Below, in pieces: positions 6,741-14,936 of a DNA stretch of 38,501 nucleotides. The notes below the pieces were generated by a model. It was given only the letters and a program-made list of their open reading frames with translations, was not told the DNA's origin and ran no database searches. Source of the DNA: Bacteroidaceae bacterium (GTDB lineage: Bacteria > Bacteroidota > Bacteroidia > Bacteroidales > Bacteroidaceae). Made by a program: the position numbers and the translations under genes. The stretch spans positions 1 to 38,501 of the forward strand of contig JAFTRV010000074.1 of NCBI GenBank assembly GCA_017462065.1, in the 5' to 3' direction. Numbering within the stretch: the first letter of the stretch is position 1; each line of letters begins with the position of its first letter.

Positions 6741-7727
6741 TTACGATGCCAGAATCTCCTGGGCGCGTACAGTCTCCTTGTCGATAGGCTTGTCGTCCTT
6801 GATGGCCTTTGTGAACGGTATGTAGACAATCTCGTTGTTTCTTAAGCCAATCATCACGTTACGCTGTCCTTCGAGCAATGCGTCTATTGCAGCTACGCCC
6901 AAGCGGCTGGCGAGGATGCGGTCGTTGGCGGTAGGGCTGCCGCCACGCTGCAAGTAGCCGAGGATTGATACACGCACGTCGAGCTCGGGGAAACGCTGGC
7001 GCATGCCTTCGGCAACCTCCATGATGTTGTAGTCCTTCTCGCGTCCTTCGGCGAACAGCACGATGCTGCTGCTCTTTGTGCGGCGGAGTCCATTGGCTAT
7101 GAACTGGTTTATTCTCTCGAACTCGGGGTCGATTTCGGGAAGCACGCACGCCTCGGCGCCTGTCGCTATTGTTCCGTTAAGAGCAAGGAAGCCTGCGTCA
7201 CGGCCCATAACCTCTACAATGAACAGACGCTCGTGCGACGATGCCGTGTCACGTATCTTATCGACACACTCCATGATTGTGTTCAGCGCAGTATCGTAGC
7301 CGATGGTGGTGTCGGTGCCGTAAAGGTCGTTGTCGATTGTTCCGGGAAGAGCGATGCATGGGATGTCATGCTCGCGGGCAAGGTTGTATGCGCCGGTGAT
7401 TGTACCGTCGCCGCCAATTACTACAAGAGCGTCTATCTCCTCTCTCTCTAAGGTCTCGAAAGCCTTTGCGCGTCCCTCTTCGGTCTTGAACTCGTCGCAG
7501 CGGCTGGTCTTGAGGATTGTGCCGCCACGCTGGATGATGTTACTTACGTTCTCGGTCTTGAACTCCTTTATTTCACCGGTTATAAGTCCTTTATAACCAC
7601 GATAGATTGCCTTTACCTTAATATCATGGTAAATGCATGCGCGTGTGACGGCGCGAATGGCTGCGTTCATGCCGGGAGCGTCACCTCCGGAGGTGAGTAT
7701 TCCAATACAACGGATTTTGTTTTTCAT
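6741..7727 (-). CDS. pfkA: ATP-dependent 6-phosphofructokinase
   Basis: 328 aa, the committed step of glycolysis (fructose 6-phosphate plus ATP to fructose 1,6-bisphosphate). Motifs: [16 protein letters not shown] (residues 11-26), GGDGT (105-109), [12 protein letters not shown] (128-139) with catalytic Asp132, and MGRDAG (174-179). Glycine in GGDGT and in PGTIDND, rather than the GGDDS/PKTIDGD of PPi enzymes, marks it as ATP-using. Length is typical of bacterial PfkA. It follows ispH by 1 nt and is last in the cmk-ispH-pfkA operon. A PPi-dependent relative is encoded at 32880-34526, so the organism has both types. Confidence 0.96.
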   Translation of the reverse strand: MKNKIRCIGILTSGGDAPGMNAAIRAVTRACIYHDIKVKAIYRGYKGLITGEIKEFKTENVSNIIQRGGTILKTSRCDEFKTEEGRAKAFETLEREEIDALVVIGGDGTITGAYNLAREHDIPCIALPGTIDNDLYGTDTTIGYDTALNTIMECVDKIRDTASSHERLFIVEVMGRDAGFLALNGTIATGAEACVLPEIDPEFERINQFIANGLRRTKSSSIVLFAEGREKDYNIMEVAEGMRQRFPELDVRVSILGYLQRGGSPTANDRILASRLGVAAIDALLEGQRNVMIGLRNNEIVYIPFTKAIKDDKPIDKETVRAQEILAS

Positions 7728-7728
7728 C

Positions 7729-8601
7729 TTATTTCTTATTATGGTAATTAATTATTGCTTTCCTGCAGTTCTCCATGAGCCACTTCGGAGTTGATGTCGC
7801 TCCGCATATGCCAATGCTTTCAACATTCTCGGTCAAGACAAAATCAATGTCCTCGGGACCTTCAATCTGGTAGGCGTTGCCGTTCACTCTTTTGCACTCA
7901 TTGAAAAGTATCTTGCCGTTTGAGCTTTTCTTCCCGCAAACGAAGAATATCAGCTGGTGGCTCTTGGCGAACTCGCCGATGCCGTTCATCCTGTTTGCGA
8001 CCTGTCCGCATACGGTGTTGAACGATTCGCACTCCCTCCCGTTGCTTATATTCTCCTTTATGGCTCCTACTATCTCCTTGTAGCCTTCGAGCGACTTTGT
8101 GGTCTGCGAGTATATGTATGTGTTCTTGTTCCTGTCAATCTTGTCGAGCTGCGAAGTGTTCTCTATGACTATGGCCTCTCCGCGAGTCTGCCCCACAAGC
8201 CCTAAAACCTCGGCATGCCCGGCCTGTCCGTGAATTATTATCTGACGCTCCTCGCCTTCTGTCTCCAGCCACATCTTCTTTATCCGCTGCTGCAGCTTAA
8301 GCACGACAGGACATGTGGCGTCAATCAGCTCAAGGTTGTTCTTGCGTGCGGTCTCGTATGTCTCTGGTGGTTCTCCGTGGGCCCTGAGCAGTACTTTCGC
8401 ATTGTGAAGCTGCGAGAACGTGGCGTGGTCGATAGTGACAAGCCCTAATCTTTTGAGGCGGTCGCACTCAATGCTGTTGTGGACAATGTCGCCAAGACAA
8501 TAAAGGGTGCCGCCTTTCTGCAGCTCCTCCTCGGCTTTGCTTATGGCTGTCGTCACTCCGAAACAGAAGCCTGAATGTTCGTCAATCTCTATGTTCAGCA
8601 T
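7729..8601 (-). CDS. ispH: 4-hydroxy-3-methylbut-2-enyl diphosphate reductase (IspH/LytB)
   Basis: 290 aa, the last enzyme of the MEP isoprenoid pathway, an iron-sulfur protein that makes IPP and DMAPP. The three cluster cysteines are present at Cys13 (GFCFGV), Cys97 (DATCPVV) and Cys198 (FNTVCGQ). The substrate-pocket residues are also there: LGDIVHN with His41, RAHG with His75, [11 protein letters not shown] with His129/Glu131, and SSNGK near residue 226. The start overlaps the end of cmk by 7 nt, which suggests coupled translation, and pfkA follows after 1 nt. The product feeds the polyprenyl synthase encoded at 11397. Confidence 0.96.
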   Translation of the reverse strand: MLNIEIDEHSGFCFGVTTAISKAEEELQKGGTLYCLGDIVHNSIECDRLKRLGLVTIDHATFSQLHNAKVLLRAHGEPPETYETARKNNLELIDATCPVVLKLQQRIKKMWLETEGEERQIIIHGQAGHAEVLGLVGQTRGEAIVIENTSQLDKIDRNKNTYIYSQTTKSLEGYKEIVGAIKENISNGRECESFNTVCGQVANRMNGIGEFAKSHQLIFFVCGKKSSNGKILFNECKRVNGNAYQIEGPEDIDFVLTENVESIGICGATSTPKWLMENCRKAIINYHNKK

Positions 8602-9287
8602 TCTGCGGTAATTTTGTTGAACTCCTCAATAAGCCAATCCATCTGCTCCTCGCGGGTGAGGTCGCTGTTGTCAAGAAGCATCGCATCGTCGGCTTTCTTC
8701 AGCGGGCTCACCTCTCGTGTCTGGTCAATGTGGTCGCGCTGCAGCACATTTTCTAAAATGTCGTTGTAGTCGGCGTTGTCGCCCCGTGCTGTCAGTTCGT
8801 CGTAACGGCGCTTGGCGCGCACTTCGGCCGAAGCTGTGACAAAAACCTTCATCTCGGCGTCGGGGAATACGGTGGTACCGATGTCGCGTCCGTCCATTAC
8901 AATGCCTTTTGATTTTCCCATACGGCGTTGCTGCTCAACCATCGCTTCTCGTACGAAATCGAGTGCGGCAACTTGGCTTACAAGGCGTGAAACCTCAAGC
9001 GAACGTATCTCATGCTCCACGTTCACGCCGTTGAGGAACGTTATCGAATTCTTTGTCTCCTGGTCGGCCTCGAATGTGATATGTATGTCTTCAATCTTAG
9101 AGCGTAGTGCGTATGTGTCTATCTTTTCTCCTTCTATGATGCCGTTCTGCATGCAATAGAGCGCTACTGCACGGTACATCGCTCCGCTGTCAAAGTAGAG
9201 ATAGCCGATATTGCGTGCAAGGGCTTTCGCCATAGTGCTTTTTCCGCATGAGGAAAAGCCGTCAATCGCTATTATAATCTTTTTCAT
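8595..9287 (-). CDS. cmk: Cytidylate kinase
   Basis: 230 aa, phosphorylates CMP and dCMP using ATP. It opens with [21 protein letters not shown], a P-loop at residues 10-18, followed by the NMP-binding segment [17 protein letters not shown], the central [16 protein letters not shown] block and the RAKRRYDEL lid-type region. Length matches the long bacterial form. It is the first gene of cmk-ispH-pfkA, with a good promoter overlapping the end of porQ. The porQ-cmk-ispH order is, to my memory, also found in Porphyromonas gingivalis. Confidence 0.96.
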   Translation of the reverse strand: MKKIIIAIDGFSSCGKSTMAKALARNIGYLYFDSGAMYRAVALYCMQNGIIEGEKIDTYALRSKIEDIHITFEADQETKNSITFLNGVNVEHEIRSLEVSRLVSQVAALDFVREAMVEQQRRMGKSKGIVMDGRDIGTTVFPDAEMKVFVTASAEVRAKRRYDELTARGDNADYNDILENVLQRDHIDQTREVSPLKKADDAMLLDNSDLTREEQMDWLIEEFNKITAEC

Positions 9288-9315
9288 CTTAATTGCCGTT
9301 ACGGAATATTTTTTG

Positions 9316-9346
9316 TGAAGGTAACAAAAAAATCAACACATTCAAA
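9316..9346 (-). promoter_or_regulatory. Promoter of cmk-ispH-pfkA
   Basis: On the minus strand TTTG (9346-9343), a 19-nt spacer, then TACCTTCA (9323-9316), two bases off TAnnTTTG in its last part. The -33 element overlaps the last codons of porQ, so porQ may also read through. Confidence 0.5.
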
Positions 9347-10319
9347 GTGAATACGCAAGATTGAACAATAATGAGTATGCAGTAGTGTGCATCTTGCTGA
9401 ACGATGCGCAGAATTTTATCTTTTGTATGTTCAGCCCTGCGCCTATGCCGAAGCCGTCAAAGAAGTTGCCGCTTGCCGACATCTCTCTGCTTGTCCTGTA
9501 GTTGTATCCTAATGACATGTAAAAGTTCTTGCCGATAAGAATGTCCGCTCCTATTATAAAATGCTTCAACAGCATTTCTCCGAAATTGTCCTTGCTGCCG
9601 TCCGCATTGAAAAAGTCGTCGGCTCTCCAGCGATGAAGGTTGTAAAAGAGTGCCGAAAGACGTATCGGGGCATGGTTGAAACCATATGTCATGCCTATCT
9701 GAAAGTCCATTGGCATTATCTCGTGTTTCTCTTCAAAGGCTTTTACCTGGCCGCCGAGGTTCTTGCATACAAAAGAAAGCGATAAGTCTTTTTCGTCGTT
9801 GAAGTAGTTGATGCCCAAATCAACACCAAGTCCTACAGCATGCATGCTCTCGTAATTGGAGTAAATGAGCTTGCCCGACACTCCGCCGCTCCAACGCTCG
9901 CCAAGAAGGTAGCTGTACGTGAATGTGAGGTCGATGTCTCTTGCCGAAAATGTGCCTGTGAAAATGTTGTCGTCAGTGTATCCGTCGAACTTTCCGTAAT
10001 CGACATAACGGGCGTAAACGGCTGCCGAAGACCTCTTGCCGAACTGCATGCTGTATGCCGCGCCGCCGACATTGCAGTCGAGCATGTATGACATGTAAGT
10101 GATATTCAATGTCTTGTCGCTTACATTTGCCAACAGGGCAGGGTTATGCATGGCAAGCGAGATGTCGTCGTCAATTACGGAAATGTTGTCCCCTCCAAGG
10201 GCTGCGGCGTGCGAAGAGTAGGGCAGCCGCAGGAAATTAAAGGCATAATCTCCGCTCTGCGCCATTATGGTTGCAGGCAATAGCAGAAAAAGAGAAAAAA
10301 AGATATTTATAAATCTCAC
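9342..10319 (-). CDS. porQ: Type IX secretion system protein PorQ
   Basis: 325 aa, an outer-membrane barrel of the PorV/PorQ (FadL-related) group. PorQ works with PorU, PorV and PorZ in the attachment complex that processes and anchors type IX cargo at the cell surface. A 20-residue signal peptide ends in ATIMAQ. The mature start YAFNFLRLPYSSHAAALGGDNISVIDDDISLAMHNPALL is the family's recognisable beginning: alanine/glycine-rich, then an acidic turn and HNPALL. Transmembrane strands follow to the terminal LLFNLAYSL. Linkage to cmk supports the name. Type IX cargo is not evident in the window: I saw no protein with a clear type IX C-terminal domain. Confidence 0.9.
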   Translation of the reverse strand: MRFINIFFSLFLLLPATIMAQSGDYAFNFLRLPYSSHAAALGGDNISVIDDDISLAMHNPALLANVSDKTLNITYMSYMLDCNVGGAAYSMQFGKRSSAAVYARYVDYGKFDGYTDDNIFTGTFSARDIDLTFTYSYLLGERWSGGVSGKLIYSNYESMHAVGLGVDLGINYFNDEKDLSLSFVCKNLGGQVKAFEEKHEIMPMDFQIGMTYGFNHAPIRLSALFYNLHRWRADDFFNADGSKDNFGEMLLKHFIIGADILIGKNFYMSLGYNYRTSREMSASGNFFDGFGIGAGLNIQKIKFCASFSKMHTTAYSLLFNLAYSL

Positions 10320-10432
10320 GTTCCTAATATTTATTTTAGTTTTGCAAACGGTATGCGGCCGATTGCTTTGCGAAGATAGCTATTTTTTTCATTTCTTCGC
10401 TATTGTATCGCCAATTTAAGAAACAGCCTTGC

Positions 10433-10476
10433 CGCAATCATAACAAATAACGGGCAAAAGGCCCGTTTATGTTGCG
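10433..10476. other. Large interrupted hairpin between porQ and tonB
   Basis: CGCAA-CATAA-ACGGGC (left, 10433-10455, with bulges) pairs with GCCCGT-TTATG-TTGCG (10461-10476). The inner 7-bp stem AACGGGC/GCCCGTT has loop AAAAG. It lies between divergent genes and has no T-tract, so it is not a normal terminator. Function unknown. Confidence 0.4.
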
Positions 10477-10545
10477 CGATACAAGAAAATCTTTTTAAAA
10501 TTAAAAAAAGATTGCTTTTAATCGTGTGTATTGAAAAATATTGTT

Positions 10546-10553
10546 TATTTTTG
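10546..10553 (+). promoter_or_regulatory. Candidate -7 element for tonB
   Basis: TATTTTTG fits TAnnTTTG exactly and lies 30 nt before the tonB start. No good -33 TTTG is seen at the usual distance, so this is tentative. Confidence 0.4.
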
Positions 10554-10583
10554 TCCGAAAGAAAATATATACAAAATTACGAT

Positions 10584-11333
10584 ATGAGTACAGAGAAAAA
10601 ACAGCAGGTTAAGGATGGCGCGGCACCTAAGGTTCAACTTGAGGTTAAGAAGAGCGCCAAAGCCAACTTGGAACAGCACAGAATGCTGTGGCTTTTAATG
10701 GGTTGTGTAATTGTCTTCTCAACAACGTTCGCAGTAATTGAGTGGACAACGTTTGAACAGAAGCAAAAGAAGGAAAAGAAGGCTCAGCAGGCTATTCTTG
10801 ATGTTCCTATTGACATTTTGGTTCCTTTTACCATTCCCGAGAAAAAGGTTGTCCCTCCACCTCCCGAAGCAAAGAAAATCGTCGATATTCTTGAAATCGT
10901 TGAGGACGAGGCTGAAATCGAGGAGAGCGACCTCGTGTCTATCGAGGAGCAGGGCGATGTTGTCGAAATTGCCGAGAATACGAACATCGTCGTAGAGGAC
11001 GAGCCTGTTGAGGAGACTGTATTCCAGGTGGTTGAGCAGCAGCCCGAATTCCCCGGCGGTATGAAGGCGTTGATGAAATATCTTCAGGAGAACATCAGCT
11101 ATCCGAGAATCTCTCGCGACAACAACTCACAGGGTCGTGCGTTCATCCGCTTCGTCGTTAATGCCGACGGCTCAATACAGGGTGTAGAGGTGCTCAAGAC
11201 CTCTGGCGATATCTATCTTGACAAAGAGGCTGTGCGCGTGGTAAGCGGCATGCCTAACTGGTCACCCGGTAAGCAGGCCGGAAAGCCCGTGCGCGTGTTC
11301 TTTACATTGCCGGTTGTATTCCGTCTGCAGTAA
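10584..11333 (+). CDS. tonB: Energy transducer TonB
   Basis: 249 aa from the ATG at 10584 (MSTEKKQQ); an upstream in-frame ATG at 10512 lies before the promoter and is rejected. The protein has a basic cytoplasmic N-terminus, one transmembrane helix (about residues 34-53) and a periplasmic linker with a short proline run (PEKKVVPPPPEAKK, about 85-98). A strongly acidic stretch (about 100-148) follows, then a C-terminal TonB domain (about 155-249) with ISYPRISRDNNSQGRAFIRF, VVNADGSIQGVEVLKTSGD and PVRVFFTLPVVFRL. It passes proton-motive energy to outer-membrane receptors such as the one at 1700-3931. No exbB/exbD is adjacent. The Glu/Asp-rich linker is unlike the Pro-Lys linker of enterobacterial TonB. 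Confidence 0.93.
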   Translation: MSTEKKQQVKDGAAPKVQLEVKKSAKANLEQHRMLWLLMGCVIVFSTTFAVIEWTTFEQKQKKEKKAQQAILDVPIDILVPFTIPEKKVVPPPPEAKKIVDILEIVEDEAEIEESDLVSIEEQGDVVEIAENTNIVVEDEPVEETVFQVVEQQPEFPGGMKALMKYLQENISYPRISRDNNSQGRAFIRFVVNADGSIQGVEVLKTSGDIYLDKEAVRVVSGMPNWSPGKQAGKPVRVFFTLPVVFRLQ

Positions 11334-11351
11334 GAACGAAAACATAAACAG

Positions 11352-11378
11352 GAGGCTGCATCGCAGCCTCTTTTTTTT
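11352..11378 (+). terminator. Rho-independent terminator of tonB
   Basis: GAGGCTGC (11352-11359), loop ATC, GCAGCCTC (11363-11370), then eight T. It starts 19 nt past the tonB stop. The next gene begins only 19 nt after the T-run, so its promoter must overlap the tonB end or it relies on read-through. Confidence 0.93.
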
Positions 11379-11396
11379 GACCTATAAATATTAATT

Positions 11397-12371
11397 ATGT
11401 ATAACTGGGAAGAACTTAGAGACAAGGTAAACGCCTTTATTGACAATCTTGAATTCGAGAGAGAGCCGATAGAACTGTATGCCCCGATAAGATACACCCT
11501 TGAACAGAGCGGCAAGCGTGTACGCCCGGTGCTGTTCCTTTTGGCGTATAATATGTATAAGGAGTCTGTCGAGGAGGCGCTCTATCCGGCGGTGGCTATG
11601 GAGACATACCATAACTACACTCTTATTCATGACGATGTGATGGACCGTGCCGACATAAGGCGAGGCAAGCCTACCGTATGCGCTAAATGGGGCGACGTCC
11701 CGGCTATCCTGTCGGGCGATACGATGCTTGTCCTTGCATACGAGTTCCTTGCGCACGTGCCAGCGGAGAAACTGCCTTCGATGCTTGCTCTGTTTACCGA
11801 AACGGCAAAGCAGATAGGTGACGGACAGCAGTACGATATCGAGTTCGAGACCCGTGACAACGTGTCCGAAGAGGAGTACATTGAAATGATACGCCTGAAG
11901 ACATCGGTGCTGCTCGCTGCATCGCTGAAGCTCGGCGGCATGCTCGCCGGAGCGTCAGAAGACGACCTCGATAATCTCTATGCTTATGGCGAGACAATGG
12001 GGCTTGCCTTCCAGCTTCAGGACGACCTTCTTGACGTTTATGCCGACGAGGCTCTTTTCGGCAAGAAGATAGGCGGCGATATCTGCTGCAACAAAAAGAC
12101 ATTCCTTCTCATTACGGCTCTTAACATGGCTTCTAAGGAGCAGCTTGCCGAAATGAAGGAGTGGATGGCAAGGAAAGAATTCGATGCACAGGAGAAAATC
12201 TCGTATTTCACAGGCGTCTATAACAGTCTCGGAGTGAAAGAGGTGTGCGAAAAGCGTATCGAGTCGCTATTTGCCAAGTGTGACGAATACATAGAGCGGA
12301 TATCTCTCCCCGAAGAGAAAAAGAGCAGCCTTAAGGCGTTCGCAAATACTATTCTAAACCGAAAATTGTAA
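11397..12371 (+). CDS. Polyprenyl (isoprenyl) diphosphate synthase
   Basis: 324 aa, a trans-prenyltransferase that condenses IPP with allylic diphosphates. The first Asp-rich motif is DDVMD (residues 79-83) followed by RRG, and the second is DDLLD (209-213). GKRVRP (39-44) and QLQDD are also typical. There is no two-residue insertion in the first motif, as bacterial FPP synthases have, and the residue five before it is Tyr (YTLIHDD). In characterised enzymes an aromatic at that position limits product length, whereas long-chain IspB has Ala there. A C15-C20 product is therefore my inference; a longer-chain quinone-side-chain enzyme is the alternative. First gene of a six-gene run of overlapping or near-touching genes. 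Confidence 0.9.
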   Translation: MYNWEELRDKVNAFIDNLEFEREPIELYAPIRYTLEQSGKRVRPVLFLLAYNMYKESVEEALYPAVAMETYHNYTLIHDDVMDRADIRRGKPTVCAKWGDVPAILSGDTMLVLAYEFLAHVPAEKLPSMLALFTETAKQIGDGQQYDIEFETRDNVSEEEYIEMIRLKTSVLLAASLKLGGMLAGASEDDLDNLYAYGETMGLAFQLQDDLLDVYADEALFGKKIGGDICCNKKTFLLITALNMASKEQLAEMKEWMARKEFDAQEKISYFTGVYNSLGVKEVCEKRIESLFAKCDEYIERISLPEEKKSSLKAFANTILNRKL

Positions 12372-12375
12372 GAGA

Positions 12376-13092
12376 ATGCCCTATCGCCGTCTGCCCAAAA
12401 CCGACCAGGCACGTATAAGAGCCCTGAAAGCCGCTGTTGACCATAGCGTGGTGAACGGCATATTTACCAATGTGCTGTCACATAACGTGTATCATCGCTC
12501 CAAAGATTTCCTTGAGCGTTTCTCCCGTGAGGTATCAGTCTATCGCAGGTGCGTTCATGAGCAGGCGTCAAAGAGGGGCAATCTTGAATATGAGGCGGCT
12601 CTGAAAAAGGCAAGGATGTATGTATCTCATTTCATTCAGGTGCTGAGCATGTCAATAATGCGAGGGGAAATAGCACGTAGCAAACGCCCCTATTATGGCC
12701 TTCCCGAAGACGAGGACACGGTACCTAACCTCTTTTCGGAAGCTTCGGTGCTTGAATGGGGCATAAAGGTCATGGAGGGCGAACGCCGTCGTCAAAGCGA
12801 AGGCGGTGTGCCGATATATAATCCTACAATGGGACGTGTATCCGTAGTCTTTGAAATTTTCAAAGAGAAGTACGAAAATCAGCAGTATCTGCAAAAACGC
12901 ACGAACGATGCCTTGCGTAATATCTCCGACATGCGTTTCGAGGCCGACGAGATAATTTTCGAGGCATGGGGCGAAATTGAAAAATCGTTCTCTAAGCTGC
13001 AGGGTGAGGAACGTGTCAAGAGGTGCGCCGAATACGGCGTAATATATTATGAGCGGCCCGACCGCAAGAAAAAGAAGAACAACTGTGATTGA
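12376..13092 (+). CDS. Conserved Bacteroidetes protein of unknown function, helical
   Basis: 238 aa, no signal peptide and no hydrophobic segment, so cytoplasmic. It opens with MPYRRLPKTDQARIRALKAA, which I associate with an uncharacterised family shared by many Bacteroidetes. The rest is mostly charged and helical, with a central ARMYVSHFIQVLSMSIMRGEI, a conserved-looking VPIYNPTMGRV near residue 150, and a Lys-rich end (RKKKKNN). No enzyme motif is visible. It starts 4 nt after the polyprenyl synthase and its end overlaps the start of tatD, so it is co-translated with both. Context (isoprenoid, nuclease, aromatic amino acids) does not point to one function, and I assign none. Confidence 0.85.
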   Translation: MPYRRLPKTDQARIRALKAAVDHSVVNGIFTNVLSHNVYHRSKDFLERFSREVSVYRRCVHEQASKRGNLEYEAALKKARMYVSHFIQVLSMSIMRGEIARSKRPYYGLPEDEDTVPNLFSEASVLEWGIKVMEGERRRQSEGGVPIYNPTMGRVSVVFEIFKEKYENQQYLQKRTNDALRNISDMRFEADEIIFEAWGEIEKSFSKLQGEERVKRCAEYGVIYYERPDRKKKKNNCD

Positions 13093-13879
13093 GCTTGTCG
13101 ATACTCATACCCATCTTTTTGAGCCTCAGTTCGATGATGACAGAGCCTCTGTCGTAGAGCGTGCCGTCGCTGCGGGGGTTACGAAGCTCTGCCTGCCTGC
13201 GATAACCGAGGAGTCGCTCGTGCCGCTCCTTGAAATGTGCGAGGCATATAAGGGCATTTGCTATCCAATGATAGGACTGCACCCTACGGAACTTCCCGTG
13301 AACTATAAAGAGACTCTTGAACGCATGCATGCTCTGCTAAAGAGCGACAGCCGTTTCATTGCGGTAGGCGAGGTTGGCATTGACCTCTATTGGGACGACA
13401 CAAGGAGGAGCGAACAGCTCGACGCCTTCGATATTCAGGTGGAGTGGGCCGCCGAAACCGGGTTGCCTCTTGCCATACACTCACGCAATGCCTTCAAAGA
13501 GCTATATGAGGTTATGGATGCCCATAGAAGCAAAGGGCTGACAGGCGTATTTCATTGCTTCTCGGGTGACGAGGAGGAGGCCAAGAAGCTTCTCTCCTTC
13601 GACGGGTTCTGTCTTGGCATAGGAGGAGTGCTTACATACAAGAAGTCACAGCTTCCGCAAGCGCTCCAGAACGTCCCTCTTGAAAGGGTGTTGCTCGAGA
13701 CCGACTCGCCGTATCTTGCACCTGTGCCGTTCCGCGGCAAACGCAACGAGAGCTCATACGTGCCGTATATAGCGTCATTCATGGCCTCGCTCTATGGCTG
13801 CAGCGTAGAGGAGGTCGCTAAGGTGACATCCGATAATGCCCATAGGATTTTTCCAAGACTGTTGAACAATGGAATTTGA
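13085..13879 (+). CDS. TatD-family metal-dependent hydrolase (DNase)
   Basis: 264 aa from a GTG at 13085, which gives the usual short lead MIELVDTHTHL and an 8-nt overlap with the previous gene. An ATG at 13049 would add 12 residues and a 44-nt overlap, which is less likely but possible. The TIM-barrel metal ligands of the TatD family are all present: HTH near the start, GEVGID, IHSR, FHCFSG and ETDSPYL. Such proteins are 3'-5' exonucleases or deoxyribonucleases active in DNA repair and turnover, and some act as D-aminoacyl hydrolases; the substrate is not determined by sequence. The end overlaps the next gene by 11 nt. Confidence 0.93.
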   Translation: MIELVDTHTHLFEPQFDDDRASVVERAVAAGVTKLCLPAITEESLVPLLEMCEAYKGICYPMIGLHPTELPVNYKETLERMHALLKSDSRFIAVGEVGIDLYWDDTRRSEQLDAFDIQVEWAAETGLPLAIHSRNAFKELYEVMDAHRSKGLTGVFHCFSGDEEEAKKLLSFDGFCLGIGGVLTYKKSQLPQALQNVPLERVLLETDSPYLAPVPFRGKRNESSYVPYIASFMASLYGCSVEEVAKVTSDNAHRIFPRLLNNGI

Positions 13880-14936
13880 GAAGATTGATATTTTTGATAA
13901 TGCCGACAAGCCGTTGCTCATAGCCGGTCCGTGCAGCGCCGAGAGCGAAGAGCAGGTAATGGCTGTCGCTTCGCGGTTGGCAGGCAAAGGAGTGACGCTC
14001 TTCCGTGCAGGAGTATGGAAGCCTCGTACCCGCCCCGGCTGCTTCGAGGGTGTAGGCAAGCCTGCCCTCCAATGGCTTGCGAGGGTTAAGGAGGAGCTTG
14101 CGATGCCTGTAGCCACAGAAGTTGCGACAGCCATGCATGTGGAACAGGCTCTTGCTGCGGGCATCGACCTTCTGTGGATAGGGGCGCGTACTACGGCGAA
14201 TCCATTTGCCGTTCAGGAAATAGCTGATGCGATGCGTGGAACAGATGTCCCCGTGCTTGTGAAGAATCCTGTCAATCCCGACGTGGACTTGTGGATAGGC
14301 GCTGTGGAACGTCTTTATAATGCCGGCGTGAAAAGATTGGGCGCTATTCACCGTGGTTTCTCGTCATATGCCGAAAGGTTCTATCGCAATGCGCCTCAGT
14401 GGCAACTGCCGATAGAGTTCCGCCGCCGTCTCGGTTCTATCCCGATGATATGCGACCCGAGCCACATCGGCGGCAAGCGTGAGCTTGTACTCTCGCTGTC
14501 GCAACAGGCTATGGACCTTAATTTCGACGGTCTTATGATTGAGACGCATTGCAATCCGGTGTGCGCTTTGAGCGATGCCCGCCAGCAGGTTACCCCTGAC
14601 GAGCTTTCCGTTATACTCGGCAGGCTTGTACGTCGCTCTGTCAATGGTGACGAGCTTGCGTTTCACTCCCTACGAAAGCGTATCGACGAAATCGATGACC
14701 GGCTCATGGAGCTTCTTGTGAAACGCATGGCTGTATCACGTGAAATAGGAGCCATGAAACGTGACATGGGGCTTACAGTCTTTCAGCCTTTCAGGTATAA
14801 CGAAACAATAGAGCGCTATACAAGGCATTGCGCCGGCGGAAAGCTTGACACGGAAGCTGTAAAGAGCGTGTTCGAGGCTATACATGCCGAGAGTATCCGT
14901 CAGCAGTTGCGTATAGTAAATAATGAAAATGAATGA
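13869..14936 (+). CDS. Bifunctional 3-deoxy-7-phosphoheptulonate synthase / chorismate mutase
   Basis: 355 aa with two domains. Residues about 10-255 are a DAHP synthase of the KdsA-like (type I-beta) class: LLIAGPCSAES, FRAGVWKPRTRPG, ATEVATAMHVE, LWIGARTT, VLVKNPVNPD and MICDPSHIGGKRE. Residues about 262-350 are an AroQ-type chorismate mutase helix bundle: LRKRIDEIDDRLMELLVKRMAVSREIGAMKR. The fusion links the first step of the shikimate route with the branch to phenylalanine and tyrosine, and in related enzymes the mutase domain gives feedback control by prephenate or chorismate. No other aromatic pathway gene is next to it, which is unusual compared with Bacteroides, where I recall it among prephenate genes. 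It overlaps both neighbours (11 and 14 nt). Confidence 0.95.
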   Translation: MEFEKIDIFDNADKPLLIAGPCSAESEEQVMAVASRLAGKGVTLFRAGVWKPRTRPGCFEGVGKPALQWLARVKEELAMPVATEVATAMHVEQALAAGIDLLWIGARTTANPFAVQEIADAMRGTDVPVLVKNPVNPDVDLWIGAVERLYNAGVKRLGAIHRGFSSYAERFYRNAPQWQLPIEFRRRLGSIPMICDPSHIGGKRELVLSLSQQAMDLNFDGLMIETHCNPVCALSDARQQVTPDELSVILGRLVRRSVNGDELAFHSLRKRIDEIDDRLMELLVKRMAVSREIGAMKRDMGLTVFQPFRYNETIERYTRHCAGGKLDTEAVKSVFEAIHAESIRQQLRIVNNENE

